The notes: generated by a model not told the origin, from the sequence alone. A DNA stretch of 64,000 nucleotides from Glebionis coronaria (GCA_025667525.1 CM046876.1:481326557-481390556); one strand, 5' to 3'. Positions 46,731 through 59,834 are shown, counted from the stretch's first letter. Numbers and translations are program-made.

Positions 46731-49603
46731 TGATATGAGTAAAATCCCATATCAATTAATCAACAAATCACCCTAAAACACATGGAAAATACCTAACTTT
46801 TGTGCTATAAAGCAGTATTATGTGGTATGTTTTGTGTTTGTGCTTAAATAGGTAACAAGGATACATTTTCAAGCAAACAAGAAGAAATCAAGCTCATTTA
46901 TGATGAAAATACAAGAGAAGGATCAAGGATGACAAGTCATTTGAAGATGAAGGACCTATCTTGACAATACTCATAATTTGAGGGACTTAAATGCAAACTT
47001 TGAAAAAGTCAATATCAAAGTCAAACTTGGTCAAACTTCAAGTCAAACAAGTCAATGGACTTAAAAAAATCAAGATTGCAAGTCAAAGGATCAAATTTGC
47101 CATTGGAATGAAGAAAAGAGCTAATTTGAATAATCTGCCAAAATGAAGGATTGAAATTGTCAAAAATGCATCAAGTTTGGGTTCATCCGTGTGAACACAA
47201 GAAAGACCAATCAAAATGCAAGGAATCAAGGTTTCGGATTGCCAAATATATATCCAGCTCACCAATGCATTTATTAACCAGATCTCCCAACAGTGCAGCG
47301 CACTTATTTTCCCTTGGCCAATCAGATTTCAACACTCAATAATATCAATTATCCAAAGTGGATAATGATCCGTGTACTAAGCTGAAAGCCAATAAAATAA
47401 CGACACGTGTCACTCTCTTCTTCAACAAGCCTAGGACGTGGATTTGGCTACAAGGCGTTTCACAAAATACTTTCTACATGAAAAGTGCTTGGATTAAGAT
47501 GACGAATTCAACTACATAAGTCAATTAAGCTGAAACTCAAAGGAGAAGAAAACCCCTTTCCTATTCTTGGAGACAATTTGGCAATTTACCATATTTTGAC
47601 ACCCGGCATCTTACCATTGGTTGAGACACGTCATGATACCCCAGCTCATCATCATCAACTTCTATAAATAGGACATTGTACCTTCATTTTCAAAAAGTAG
47701 CTAAGTGTGCAAAAACACACACTTTAGATTTTCTCTCTCAAATTTTGTTCTTTCCTTCAGTAGCCAACAACTCTTAAGTGTTTGACACACACTTAAGAGT
47801 TGGTTGGGAATTAGTTAAAGCAGTTGCAACAAATTTTCCTTCAAAAATCAATAAAATCACAAAAATATCCATTTACTCTTCTCATATCTCCAACTCACTT
47901 ACTCATACCTGCAATCCTGTTATTGTTTGTGCTTTCATTGATCATAATTGATCAATGGAGTCTGTTTGAGACATTTTGGAGGTTACATCAAGTTTTCTAG
48001 CAAGATTAGTCAAGTTCCAGTCCTGAGTAGCAGTTTGTAGCAGATTGGTGTGATTTTGAACAAAAATGGCTTTTGGAGGTGATAATGTGATTAATGGTGG
48101 TGTTATGGTGTTCTTGTAGCTTCTAGTTGGCTTAGCGCCACACTACTCCATCAGTGGAGGCTTCTAGCTAAAAAGTTTGTTAATCCTGTTTTTAAGTTCC
48201 ACTCAATTGAAGTTTGCATGTTCAATTCCTAGTGTAAACATAATATGCTGCTATGATCATGTGTTTGTACTTGTTTTAGTGTAATCTTGTGAATTTGATA
48301 AGCTTGTGAGTAACCTTGTAGCATTAGTTTGAGTTTCACTTGATTTCAGCTTTGTATTCATCAGTTTTAGCTTTTGAGTGCACTTTGTGTTCAAGTCTGT
48401 TAACAAGTCTGGATTTATGTCAATTACTTCTCATTTTACTTTATGGACATGTCTTGATAATAGTCTTAGCCTGTTTCACTCTTTTACTCAAAATCACTTT
48501 GTAAAAGTTATTCACGGGTTTGTTAATTAGTGTTTGGATCTGCATAGTTGTTGTAATTCTAGTTTGTTAATCTTGTTAAGTCTTGTTCATCTACATTTAG
48601 TAAACCAGTTGAAATAATCTTGTTTGGTTTTGAAGTCAAAATCCAGTTCAAAAAGGCAAATGGTTAAGAAAAAATATGGGTCAAAGTCTGTAATCTTTGT
48701 CATTCAGTAAACAAGCTCATTTCAAATCCATGTCATTTCTTCATTTCTTAACTAAATTGCATGAAACCAGATTCTAGTTATAGCTAAACATCCAAAGTTC
48801 AAGACTGTGCAAGGAAATTCTATAGTATTTTGATTTGATTGAGAAATCAGCTTATTAATAAGCACCTTAGCAAATGCAAGTTTCTGATATAAAACATGGA
48901 CTATTTTATTGATTAGCCAATTCTAATTCATAAATATAGCTATTTTTCTTCATAAACCTGTTTAGAAACATGTCTTGAGTAGTTTTAGAAATTTTCAGTT
49001 TTTTCACATTTTTGGTCAAACATGGTCAAATAAGCACTTGAGAGCTTAATTCCATTTTCCAGCTTATTCAGTGGATCATTTTCTAAAAGAAAAGACATTC
49101 CATACTCCTATTAAGCTGTTTAACAAGTTTGAGCATAAAAATCTGATTGTGCATGTCTGGATTTTCATTTTGCTTAATGTTGGCTTATTGGAATAAGCTA
49201 TCTTGAGTTCTACTTGGTTTTAAGCAGTCTCCTCTTACAAGCCTAGCTACTTTTCCATTTTAAGTCTTTTGAAACTAGATTTAGCTTAATTGGTCCAGCA
49301 ATAAGCTCATACAAGCTTATTCTTTGAGTTGCCCGTTTTTGATAAATAGTTCTCATCATTTGCATTTTAGTCCTTGTGGATTGAATCTGTTTGTGTTTGT
49401 TGCTAAATTTGCAATTAATTAGGGTTTGCATTAATTCAATCCTTTAACTTTCTGTTACTTGTCAAAGTCAGTTAGGCTGTTTGGTTAGTTTGTTAAAGTT
49501 AGTTACAAGTTTGTTAGAATTTACATTTTAGGTCCTTTTACTTTCTAGACTTTACATTTCAAGCTTAGTACTTTCAATTACTTTACATTTCAAGCACATT
49601 ACT

Positions 49604-50184
49604 TGTTGATCCCAAACTTATATCGATTTAGCTTTGTGTTAACGAGATTAAATCAAGTTTAACACGTAGAGAAACTTTGTTGTATTGGACAAACTAAGTG
49701 TTATGCGGAATTTAACACTTAGAACAAAGAACAAAACAAAGTAAACAAAACTTTCACTTTGATTAATAATATCAATGAATGATTACAATGAAAGTGTTAT
49801 GAGATATGTGGAAGAGGTGTGTGAAAAAGATGTGTCTTATGTCTAACCCTAAGGCCTCCTTTTATAGGTTTAAGGAGCCTTGTACGAAAAGCTAAGATCA
49901 ACTATTTTAGGAAGAGACATAAGATAAACATACTCAAATAACTTATTGACTAAATCTTTTAAACTTTAAGAATATATTCTGAATTCTTATCTTCATATTT
50001 TGTCCACCAGCTTGAAGAATTCATCATTGGCATATTTAGTCCTTGTCTCTCTGTTAAGATTCTTTTTGTCAGCGCCTTGATAATTCTTATCAACGTCTCA
50101 TCTGTCAACGCCTCGTTTACTCTTGTCAGCGTCCAATTTCCTCTTGTCAGCGTTCCAGTGACTTAGCTAGTTTTATTCCCAACA
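49604..50184 (-). repeat. E4 3' LTR (left), 581 bp
   Basis: TGTTGATCCC to CCCAACA. Repeats a GTCAGCG/GTCAACG motif several times near 50070-50160. Its partner is at 53364-53944. Confidence 0.95.
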
Positions 50185-51668
50185 ATCCTCCCCTAAACTT
50201 GATATCTACTCTAGTAATCAAGTTTCTGAATAAAATAAAACATACAGAGTGGATTCTTACAAATATACTTATCCCTGAATTTGAGTAATAATAAATCTCG
50301 AAAAGTCAATCACTAAAATCCCTAGTATAGTCAGCCTTCACTTGGTCTTAATCATCTTCAGTACCGTAGTGTCTTTGGAGCTTTCTTTATTAATTTTGTC
50401 ACTCAAATTCGATTCTCCTCCCCTTTTTAAGACTCCTCTCCAAGATCAATATACAAGGACGGAACCAATAACGTCCTCCTTGCATCAGCTTCCAAAACAA
50501 CAAGTCTATTAGTTCAAAACTATGATCCTTGGCAATTTGTACCATTTATGTATTATGCTTTTGCAAGCTAATACAGATTTTCGTCAATTTCATTAATGTC
50601 AAAGGTTTCATATTGTCCTCATCCATATTCGGGAAATGAATCCTCAATATTGATTCATAGGACATGGGGATGGACTTACTGATGATAAGACTGACTTGAC
50701 CTGCATTAAAGCTAGTGCCAATAGTCTCAACCATCTCCATAACACTATACACCCTTGTGAAAGTGATCTCTGCTGCTACTATATGTCAAGCACTAGGAAA
50801 AACATCTCAATGATCATTAGGCTTCCAGATATCCAAAAATTTGAAAAATGAAAGGGTGATGAAACATTTTGGGTCTATAAAGAAGTTTATAAATGACACC
50901 AGCTAAGATGTCATAGCATAAAAGGACTTACGAATGGAAAATTTTTGAACATAAATAAAGGTAATAATCCTATGGAAATTAACTAGACTCTAATAAGCAA
51001 GAGTGACAAACACTGTTCATGCATACACACATGCAAAAGTATGATAGACACACATGAACTCAAGAGTCCTTTGTTCACAAATGCCCCAAAGAGAAAGTTA
51101 ACTCATATAAAACCTTTGCAACTCCCCAAGTAAGCCCAAAAATATATAGCTACCCCAAGTCACCCATACGACCACACCCAATTCTAGGTCAAAAGTCTTG
51201 GCAGCATGCACAGTATATCAACTTTGCATGCTACAGTGCCTCACGAATTAGAAAACTAAATCGTACTCACCAGTGGACACAATCTAGAATTGTGCAAGAG
51301 TGCTCTAAGAGTACCCAAAAACCTAGAGGTTTACCTCCCCTTAACAGAAGCATACAAATCATTATATGTGAAGAAGCAAAATTTTATCTCAAGATAGGAA
51401 TGTAAACACTCCAACCATCATAAATAAAAGTTTGCAATTATGTATCCATCCAAATGTAGCTCTGTTTTCCTGCATAGTTAGACAAAAACCACAAAACACA
51501 CACCAACAGAGACTACCCTATCCCATGATAATGGGTAGAGATAACATGTCAGTGGATAAAAATAATATCAGTGGAAAGACCAACAATGCATGTTCCTTGA
51601 GCATCCAATATCCCAATATCCTTGATCATTAACCTGCTTTTGGATAGGCTGCTCAAAAAGAAAACAAA
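50185..51668 (-). other. E4 3' internal region, non-coding
   Basis: 1.5 kb with a polypurine tract at its left edge and no coding remnants of pol that I can see. The small open frames near 50546 and 51432 carry no known motif. Confidence 0.6.
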
Positions 51669-53267
51669 TTAGTTTTCTTTGGAGATCCAAGGCTTGTCAG
51701 ACTTGGATCTATCTAGTTGTTCAACTAGAGTGGACTTATTTTTTACCACAAATCCCAGTTCATCCCTTTGTGACCTGAACACCCAATTTGTTCCAATGAG
51801 TCTAGTAATGTCCTTCTCAAGATATTTAAGTCTATTGCAACTCATTGAAATACCATTAAAATTAGAGTTTTTCTCTTGTTTAGGTTTCCAAGTTAAGTAG
51901 GATGATGCTTCAGACCCTTGACCCTTATTAACCAAGTATCTTTGTTTATATGGTCTAAAATAAGGTCTCATACCAAACTTGGACCTGTCAGCGCTGAATT
52001 TATGCCTGTCAGCGTTGAATTTGTTCCTGTCAGCGCTGAATTTGTTCCTGTCAGTGCTGAATTTGTTCCTGTCAGCGCTGAATTTGTTCCTATCAGCGCT
52101 GAATTTGTTCTTGTCAGTGCCCAAATTAGGGTTTGCTACATGAACATACTGTCTGTTTGACCAAGTGTTGGTCTTTTGAAAGGGCCTTTGTCCATGGGTA
52201 TTAGCTGCCTTAGAGAAGAAAGGAGTTGGTCTAGTAGCTTGTGGTCTAGTGTGGACAAAAGATCTATGGTTGACATTGGATGACCTATTGTCAGCGAATG
52301 AATTGTATCCACTGACACAATTATAGGCCAAATGAGAAAAGCTCCCACATGAATAACAAGCCTTTTTGGAAACAAACTTAGGCCTAGACTGATAAAACCC
52401 TATCCCATTAACACTTGCTTGGCTTTAGGGTGACCTAGGTTTCCTATACATTTCAGCATATTTAACACTAGGTTGTTTCTTAATTGGGGAGTCAAGATTA
52501 ACAGCTTTTCCAGTGATGGGATTGGTCACAGTGATAGGTGTAGATACTACTGGACTCTCAATGGGTGTAGGAACAAATGGACTCTCACTAAGTATCCCAC
52601 CTTTAACAAATAAAGTGGGGTTGGCCTTTTTCCACTCTTCTAGGTCGATAACCTTTTGTCGATATTCCTCAATTGGGGAAAGAACTCTAGGTGGAGGAAT
52701 AAATTCCTCTTCTTGGAGTTCTGAAATACCAGTCCAAGAGAGATCCTTTCTATAGACTCCATAGAAGTCCCCAGCAGGTGGTGGAACAGCCACATATTCT
52801 TTCAACCCAATCCCAGACATATCCATAGAATCCCTTTGTTTATTAACACATTCACCTAGGGTTTGTGTGGCCTTATCAAATCTCTGAATTTTAAGGCCAA
52901 CATTATCCTTATTCTTAATGGCCTCATCTAACTTAGCCTGTAACTCACCATTGACTCTCTCCATGATGTTTCTAATATCCATACTAGCATTTAACTCATG
53001 TTTTAAGATATTTATTTTATCTTTTAAGTCAAATTCCATTTTCTTGTACTCAGAAACTATCTTCTCAGTTTGAGTGAGAGCAATTTGATAGTTAGACAGT
53101 TTGCATCTTTCAGTACTCACATCATCTAACAACCTTAACACCTCTTTGTTAAGTTTCTCAATATTTAACCTACAAGAAGAGTCATTACATACCTCATTAT
53201 CAGAACATGAAGAAGAATTGGAACTTGTGGAACTTGAAGTAGACGTGGACTTAACTGAAAACATCAT
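51669..53267 (-). pseudogene. gag: E4 gag, one in-frame stop
   Basis: Minus strand from ATG 53265-53267 (or GTG 53280-53282) to TAA at 51669. The only break is TAA at 52425-52427, between RKPRSP and SQASVNG. The front is Ser-rich and then coiled-coil-like (NIEKLNKEVLRLLDDVSTER, MERVNGELQAKLDEAIKN). The knuckle CYSCGSFSHLAYNC follows the stop. Then come seven 7-residue repeats of the type DRNKFSA (21 bp each), and a basic C-terminus. It lacks the usual copia capsid start, so it is the C-terminal half of a SIRE-type gag or a degenerate form. It would package the E4 RNA if read through. Confidence 0.82.
51985..52127 (-). repeat. seven 21-bp repeats in E4 gag
   Basis: Plus strand GTCAGCGCTGAATTTGTTCCT repeated about seven times with few changes, encoding DRNKFSA units on the minus strand. 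Each contains the palindrome TCAGCGCTGA. The GTCAGCG part also recurs in the E4 LTR. Confidence 0.9.
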
Positions 53268-53363
53268 CAGCTTCTTCTTCACCTTCTTCCTTAGCCTGGT
53301 TCACCTCACGATATTGGATTTCGTTCTTTAAATCAAAGTTTCTCAACAAGCTCTGATACCACT

Positions 53364-53944
53364 TGTTGATCCCAAACTTAGATCGATTTAGCTTTGTGTT
53401 AACGAGATTAAATCAAGTTTAACACGTAGAGAAACTTTGTTGTATTGAACAAACTAAGTGTTATGCGGAATTTAACACTTAGAACAAAGAACAAAACAAA
53501 GTAAACAAAACTTTCACTTTGATTAATAATATCAATGAATGATTACAATGAAAGTGTTATGAGATATGTGGAAGAGGTGTGTGAAAAAGATGTGTCTTAT
53601 GTCTAACCCTAAGGCCTCCTTTTATAGGTTTAAGGAGCCTTGTACGAAAAGCTAAGATCAACTATTTTAGGAAGAGACATAAGATAAACATACTCAAATA
53701 ACTTATTGACTAAATCTTTTAAACTTTAAGAATATATTCTGAATTCTTATCTTCATATTTTGTCCACCAGCTTGAAGAATTCATCATTGGCAGATTTAGT
53801 CCTTGTCTTTCTGTTAAGATTCTTTTTGTCAGCGCCTTGATAATTCTTATCAACGTCTCATCTGTCAACGCCTCGTTTACTCTTGTCAACGTCCAATTTC
53901 CTCTTGTCAGCGTTCCAGTGACTTAGCTAATTTTATTCCCAACA
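53364..53944 (-). repeat. E4 5' LTR (right), 581 bp
   Basis: Same length as the left copy; differs at six sites. Preceded on its inner side by the PBS. Confidence 0.95.
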
Positions 53945-54171
53945 TTACTTTCATGTTTTTACATTTTGAACTTTTGTGAATAATAATTGGTATTTGTTAA
54001 GTGTTTTACCGATATATAGCTTAATATTTTCACCCTTTTTACGTGTTGCTTGAAACATAAATATCCAAATACCCTATCAACCAAGAACAATATTAAACTT
54101 GAGATTTTTAGGACTTTCAATTGGTCAAGAATCGAGAGAAAACGAACTTCAATATACTCAATTTCAATGAC

Positions 54172-55569
54172 ATCCGAGAAAGAGCTCAAGTTGACTAAAG
54201 TCTTGTATGTTCTGGAGATTCGCAAGAATCTTGTGTCCGGATGGCTTTTGAATAAGTTTGGTTTTCGTCTTGTTTTTTAGTCTGATAGAGTGGTACTTTC
54301 TATGAATCAAATGTATGTTGGTAAGGGGTATGTCATGAATGGTATGTTTAAGCTCAATGTAATAGTTGTTAAGAGTGCTATCAATAAAATGAATTCTTCT
54401 GCTTACTTGATTGAGTCTTCTAATGTGTGGCATGGACGTCTTGGACATGTTAATTTTAATTCAATGTGTCGTTTGATTATATTTAATGGCATACCAAATT
54501 TTTATATTGATTCAAATTATAAGTGTGAAACTTGTGTCGAAGCCAAACTTACAAAATCATCTATCAAATCGGTTGAACGGAAAACCGAACCACTTGATAT
54601 GATACACACAGACATATGTGATTAGAAATCACTACCCATAAAAGGTGGCAATAAGTACTTTATCACGTTTATTGATGATTGCACAAAGTACTGCTACGTT
54701 TACTTGTTGAAAAGTAAAGATGAAGCTATAGACAAGTTTGTTCTATACAAAACCGAAGTTGATAATCAACTTGGTAGGAAAATCAAAGTTGTACGAAATG
54801 ATAGAGGAGGTGAATACGTGTCTTCTTTTGCTGATCTATGTGCGAAACATGGAATTAGACACGAGTTTACTACTCCTTATTCACCTCAGCAAAACGGTAT
54901 TGCCGAAATGAAGAACCGTACCTTGAAAGAAATGGTTAATGCCATGTTGTTAAGTTCTGGTTTGAGCCGGGACATGTGGGGGGAAGCCATTCTAACGGCT
55001 ACTTATCTTTTAAACAAGATACCTCGTAAGGATAAAGAGGAAACCCCATATGAACTGTGGATGGGAAGAAAACCATCATACCAGTACTTACGAGTGTGGG
55101 GGTGTCTTAGCCAAGGTAGTTGTGCCGACACCTAAGGCCCAAACGATTGGAACTAAATCTGTGGATTGTATATTTATTGGATATGCTAAGAATAGCAGTG
55201 CGTATTGTTTCATTGTACATGATTCGAAAAATCCAGATATACATAAGAACACAGTTATGGAATCAAGGAATGCGTCCTTCTTTGAAAACATATTTCCTTG
55301 TATAAAGAAGGAAAATAGAAGCACGTCTAGAATAGATGATGTAGTTGTCCAAGATAAGAGACAACGAGATGATAATGATCTCCAAGATGAGAGACAATAT
55401 CAACCCGAGGAAGAAGAGGTTGAACCTAGAAGAAGCAAACGGGCGAGAACCGAGAAATCATTTGGACCCGATTTTGTCTCTTTTATGGTAAAAAATGAAC
55501 CCACTTCTTATCAAGAAGCTGTAAATTCCTCGGAAGGGCCTCGATGGAAAGAAGCGATTAATAGTGAAA
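54172..55569 (+). pseudogene. E1 protease end, integrase and RT start, broken
   Basis: The frame resumes after the E2 target duplication (SEKELKLTKVLYVLEIRK, the copia protease end). Then pre-integrase WHGRLGHVNF and CETCVEAK, and integrase with catalytic D in MIHTDICD, D in RNDRGGEYV and E in NGIAEMKNRT. TAG stops lie at 54278-54280 and 54623-54625 (the second right after DICD). A one-base shift near 55115 moves to the frame that continues with DCIFIGYAKNSSAY, RRSKRARTEKSFGPDF and WKEAINSEI, the entry into RT. E5 begins at 55571, so RT is lost. Confidence 0.9.
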
Positions 55570-55570
55570 T

Positions 55571-58227
55571 TGTGACAACCCAAACCGGTGGTCATTATTT
55601 AATTATATTTTTACGTATATTTTTGAAATTTTTGACGAGATTGATTGTTATGATGATCGGTGATTTGATTTGGATGAATGTTGGAAGTTATATTTTTACG
55701 TTTTGACGAGTTACGAGGATTATTAGTAATGACGATATCAACGGATGCCCGAAATTTGACGTTTTATTTTAGACATGTCGATGTTTAATATTTTGACCTT
55801 TTTTATTTTTAAATTTCGTATTAAGTCGTGCCGGGACTATACAATATCATATTTTGTGTGCGTTTTAAGTTTTGAGAAGTATTTTTATGAAATCCGAGAC
55901 CCGTAAATATTTTCAAAAGTGATTAATAGTCATTTCCCAGTTTTTAAACAAGTATTTGCATTTTTGTCAACAAGAATCACAATTGGCAAAAACTACCCTA
56001 AATTTCCACCATATAAATTGAAAATTAAACACAACAAACACACACATTCCACTAGCAACAAAAAAATTTCTCTCCCCTCTCTCTTGTTCAAACAATCCGT
56101 CACCCCCCACCCCCCACCACCCTAAAACCCTTGATTTTAAAAATCAAGTTTGAATCTTTAAAAACAAATTGAAGTCCCATCTTTATCTCTTGATTCTCAT
56201 CATTTTGGTATGAAAATTTCCCACATGCATGAACATTTTGTAAAAACCTATTTTTGATGAAAATCTTGTGTTATGATCTTAAATATGTGTTGTATGTAGG
56301 TGTTTATGGTGTTATATATTATTTTAATTGGTTGCATGTTAAAATTTTGAGTTGGGTTTTATTTGATTTGATCATCTAGGATGATATAGTATGTTAGGAT
56401 TTAAAGTGGTAATATTAGGATGATTATAGTTGTAAAAATGATGTTAAAATGGGGTAAAAATATAGTTTTGAGTGATTTTTAAAGATGTATATTTTACCAG
56501 CAGCTAAAAGCTAAATTTTGGAAAATATAAGTTTGAGTATGATATGATCTAGTTAGATATTGTTGTAGAGGATTTCATAAGCTTCGATTTGGTATAAAGT
56601 AGAGCTTCTAGCTCCAAACGAGCAAAAAGTTATGATAGTTTGATTATTCGTGTACCGAGAGACGAGTATCGGCACAATATATAATTGTTGTCGATATTTG
56701 GATCGAATCTCGGAGACTATAAAAAGGATTTTAAAATGGGTCAAGGACTGATGTAAAGTGATAAACATTGTGATGTTGAATCTACTTTCAAAGACGAGTG
56801 TCAGTTTTGTAAACGGAATCCTTTATATAGGTTAAAAAGACTATATAAGTTGTTGACGTAAAACTGTCCGGTTTTTGTAGTTCGAAGATGAGTCCGGCAG
56901 GGAACTTTAAAAGTAAAATCTTTTAACCAACTTTTAGGAGGTCTTTCTATATATAGTAAGTGAAGTCTCTGATTAGTATCGTAAGCTATTGACGTGTTTA
57001 AGTAAGGAAAACAGTTTGGACAATTAATATATATATATCGACAATTTTTAAAAAGAATAAAAGTGTAAATGTGTACGTAAGAAGAATTATTAAATTGAGT
57101 ATGGTGTCAGTTTGATTTTGACTTTGAGATATTTATTTCATTTTATTAAGTATGAAATATTACTTGGATGTATTATTAAAGGCACACATTTTATTTTGAT
57201 AGATTGTGAATTTCGTGTTCGTCGGGCATCATCGATCGTTGAAAGTCATCTTACTACTGTTATTACTTCAGGTGAGTCTATAGCCTCGCTTTCTACTTGT
57301 TTTAATGATATTAAAACCCGCGAGGGGGATACATGCTAGTTGAAGTAAAATGAACTAATGTCATGAGTAATTGTTGGACCCAAATGTTGCCTTTGTTGAT
57401 TTAAATTATATAAGTACCTAAATTGCAGAAGTCCCTAAATTCATGAGTCGTTAACTATCTTCTGACTTGATGTTGTGAGTTGGGAATAGCCACTTATTCT
57501 AATGATAGTACTATTGGGCTGACGACCCTATCTGAGACCAGGGATTTACGTTGAGTAACCTCTGGGAAGGATAATTTTACGAGAATGAGAATGTGGTATA
57601 CTTGCAATTGATACCCTAGTAGGGGCACTGGAATTCTTATAGTCATGCTGGTATTTGGCGTGGGTGACTAAGTTAAGGGGTCGGTGTCACGAGCTTAATA
57701 CAATTCATTAACTACTGCTATAAGATGAAATGCATGATTAATAGATTGTATGGCCACAATGCTATTAAACAATTGTGAATGATTTTTGTGATGTGTTCAA
57801 ATATGTTTTGTTAAACCTATAGACTTGCTCAACCTTTGTGTTGATGATTTTAAGCATGTATTTCAGGTATTGAAGTTGATGAATTGCGGAGCTTGCTGGA
57901 GAAGGATTGCGGGATTGCTTTTGTAGTGATTTGGTCTAAAACAGATTTCTTTCCCGTTTGTTATAAATTTATAGTATATGGTGCAGTATTTTGGTAAAAG
58001 GTTTGTCGATTGGTTAAGATCTTTGGGGAACCTAAACGCTACTCTGATATATATTTTTAAACTGATTTTTCTTGGGATTGAAGGTTTTAGACATTGATTT
58101 AAATTATTTCCTTATTTATTCCTAAATGTATTGTTTTAAGGTCATATAAAGAGTATTGTGAAATAAAGTTTGAGACTAGCACCCAATTGTGTATTTCCGT
58201 TGCGCAATGTAATTTGGGGGTGTTAGA
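55571..58227 (+). repeat. E5 5' LTR, about 2657 bp
   Basis: Starts TGTGACAACCC and ends GGGGGTGTTAGA, near the TGTAACACCCC/GGGGTGTTACA ends of Tekay/Del chromoviruses. Shares ordered blocks with the minus-strand LTR remnant at 5613-8010. Contains a splice-donor-like CAG|GTGAGT (57269-57276) and acceptor-like TTTCAG (57861-57866). No gene. Confidence 0.78.
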
Positions 58228-58228
58228 G

Positions 58229-58243
58229 ATTGGTAACCAGAGC
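58229..58243 (+). promoter_or_regulatory. E5 primer-binding-site-like sequence
   Basis: ATTGGTAACCAGAGC, a one-substitution, one-insertion variant of TTGGTATCAGAGC, directly after the LTR end. Confidence 0.6.
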
Positions 58244-58639
58244 TTTTTAGTTATAGCGAATTAGGTCGATTTTTGAAAATGTCCTAAACTATAACTTTGG
58301 TGTCAAAGGTATTTTATAAAAGCAACGCAACTTCTCTGCAATGCTCCGGTAAGATTATTTATTTTTGTTACGTTTTGTTATTATAGATGTATACCTCAAA
58401 ACTGTTCTGAATTCCTGAGTATTTATTAAGTAAATGCTACAATAAGGTATTGGTATAAATGAAAGGACGTGGAGTGGTTTCATCATAATTTTATTTTTAT
58501 GAGTATTGTATAGTTACCATTTGCATTGCATTGCATACATATATATTTGGCATACATAAATCATTTGCAGCTGCATAGTTATATATATATTTTTGAATAA
58601 TGACCTTATGTACCTTTGAATTTTCTGTAATTACAAAAA

Positions 58640-59152
58640 GTGTCCGACATACCACTTAACAACAATAGGCGGGGATATGATGTTGGTCAACGGGGTATGC
58701 AATGTCAGCAGGGATGTAATCACAAGAATTCAGGTGGATGGTTAGATTATAAGGATGATACGGATGATAAGAAATTTTTTGTAGAATCTGAAAGTGATAA
58801 TTCTAGGACCGAGAGTGAAGTTGGAAAAACTGAGGTTAGAGCTGAGGTGAGAAGTTATGGAACTGATTTTAAGAAATATCAGGAAGAGAGAGATAGGCTT
58901 CGCAGGTTAAGTGAATATGTAGCTCATCTTGGGTCGTATCTTGGACCGCATTGGAAGTTCCAGGATAGTGAGAAGTATTCCGATTCGCATTATATGATAG
59001 ATCCGCCGTGTCAAGGAGCGCATTTGAGGTATGGATTTGAGGAGCCGCCGTGCTTTGATCTAAAATGGAGGTGCTGCAAGTTGGGACCAGATGAAGACGA
59101 AGCAGGGACGAGCCAAGTTGGAGAAAATGACGTGCCACATCCTATGGAGTAA
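58640..59152 (+). pseudogene. E5 unrecognised ORF in gag position
   Basis: 170 codons entered at GTG 58640 (no ATG upstream in frame). Asp/Glu/Lys-rich first half, then RDRLRRLSEYVAHLGSYLG and cysteines in PPCFDLKWRCCKLG. It lies where gag should be but does not look like chromovirus gag. Preceding AT-rich leader from 58244 has no gene. Could be a host fragment or a diverged gag; I cannot decide. Confidence 0.35.
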
Positions 59153-59576
59153 TGGAGTGATGGATCTTTGTTGTATTTCAGTTTATGTATTGTTGTGTTG
59201 TATTTGGATTATTTAGATGTTGTGAGGTAGTATTGTGATGGATTATTGTTGTTATTTGGGATGATAAAGGTAAGTGACTGTAGTGACAAGATTTTGTTAC
59301 GATTTTCTTGGATTTATGGATGAAATCTACTATTACCCTTTAGTATCTCGATGTGTCTTTTCTATCTTCTCTTTTATGAGATGATTGTGGAATTTAGGTA
59401 GTATTGTGTTGTTGGCACATGTATTATTCATGATATATCTTGATGAAAAGATTCTTCTTTCTATCTCGATGTGTATCCTTATCATGTTTCTTTCATCTGT
59501 GATAACAGTATAAAGAGTTGAGTGGGATATGTTTCTGTCATTAGTAGGGATTCCACGTGACTGAGTTTGTTAAAAT

Positions 59577-59834
59577 ATGTCTCCAGAGTTAAGAACCTAT
59601 AGGGTAGATTATACGATCGTAGGAATAGTTGTTAGAATGTTCGAAGCTGATTGTGCTGCGAGGAGACGAGGTGCTGAAGCTGAAGATGCTGTTGTTCCAG
59701 TTGAAGATGTTGCTGCTATTCTGCAAGATTTTAAAGGATGTTTGTGTGTTAGATTCCTAGTAATGAGAAGAGATGCGGTGAAGAGTGTCGTACAGATACT
59801 GATGGTAATTGGAAGGGTGCAACTATATGGATAA
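59577..59834 (+). pseudogene. short unrecognised ORF of E5
   Basis: 85 codons (MSPELRTYRVDYTIVG start). No domain recognised. Surrounded by non-coding DNA from 59153; may be a decayed gag fragment. Confidence 0.2.

Larger units (their letters stand above)
49604..53944 (-). mobile_element. E4: gag-only copia-derived element, 4341 bp
   Basis: LTRs 49604-50184 and 53364-53944, both 581 bp, with six differences, and target duplication TTACT (49599-49603, 53945-53949). On the minus strand the PBS GTGGTATCAGAGC (53350-53362) follows the right LTR and the polypurine tract AGTTTAGGGGAGGAT lies at 50185-50199, so transcription runs right to left. Gag only: no protease, integrase or RT. This is the TR-GAG type of non-autonomous element. 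Confidence 0.93.
31654..54166 (+). mobile_element. E2: Athila-like Ty3/gypsy element without pol
   Basis: 5' LTR 31654-34729, 3' LTR 46731-54166 (split by E4). Target duplication ATGAC at 31649-31653 and 54167-54171. PBS TGGCGCCGCTGCCGG is of the tRNA-Asp type used by Athila/Tat elements. Internal genes are an Athila-type gag (split by E3), a protease and an acidic 3' ORF; no reverse transcriptase or integrase is present. E3 sits in gag. LTR copies differ at a few percent of sites by eye. Confidence 0.9.
46731..54166 (+). repeat. E2 3' LTR, split by E4
   Basis: LTR pieces 46731-49603 and 53945-54166 (3095 bp without E4, counting the TTACT duplication once as inserted). TATAAATA at 47663-47670. 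Inverted repeat at 47768-47802 as in the 5' LTR. Ends CTCAATTTCA before ATGAC. Confidence 0.92.
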
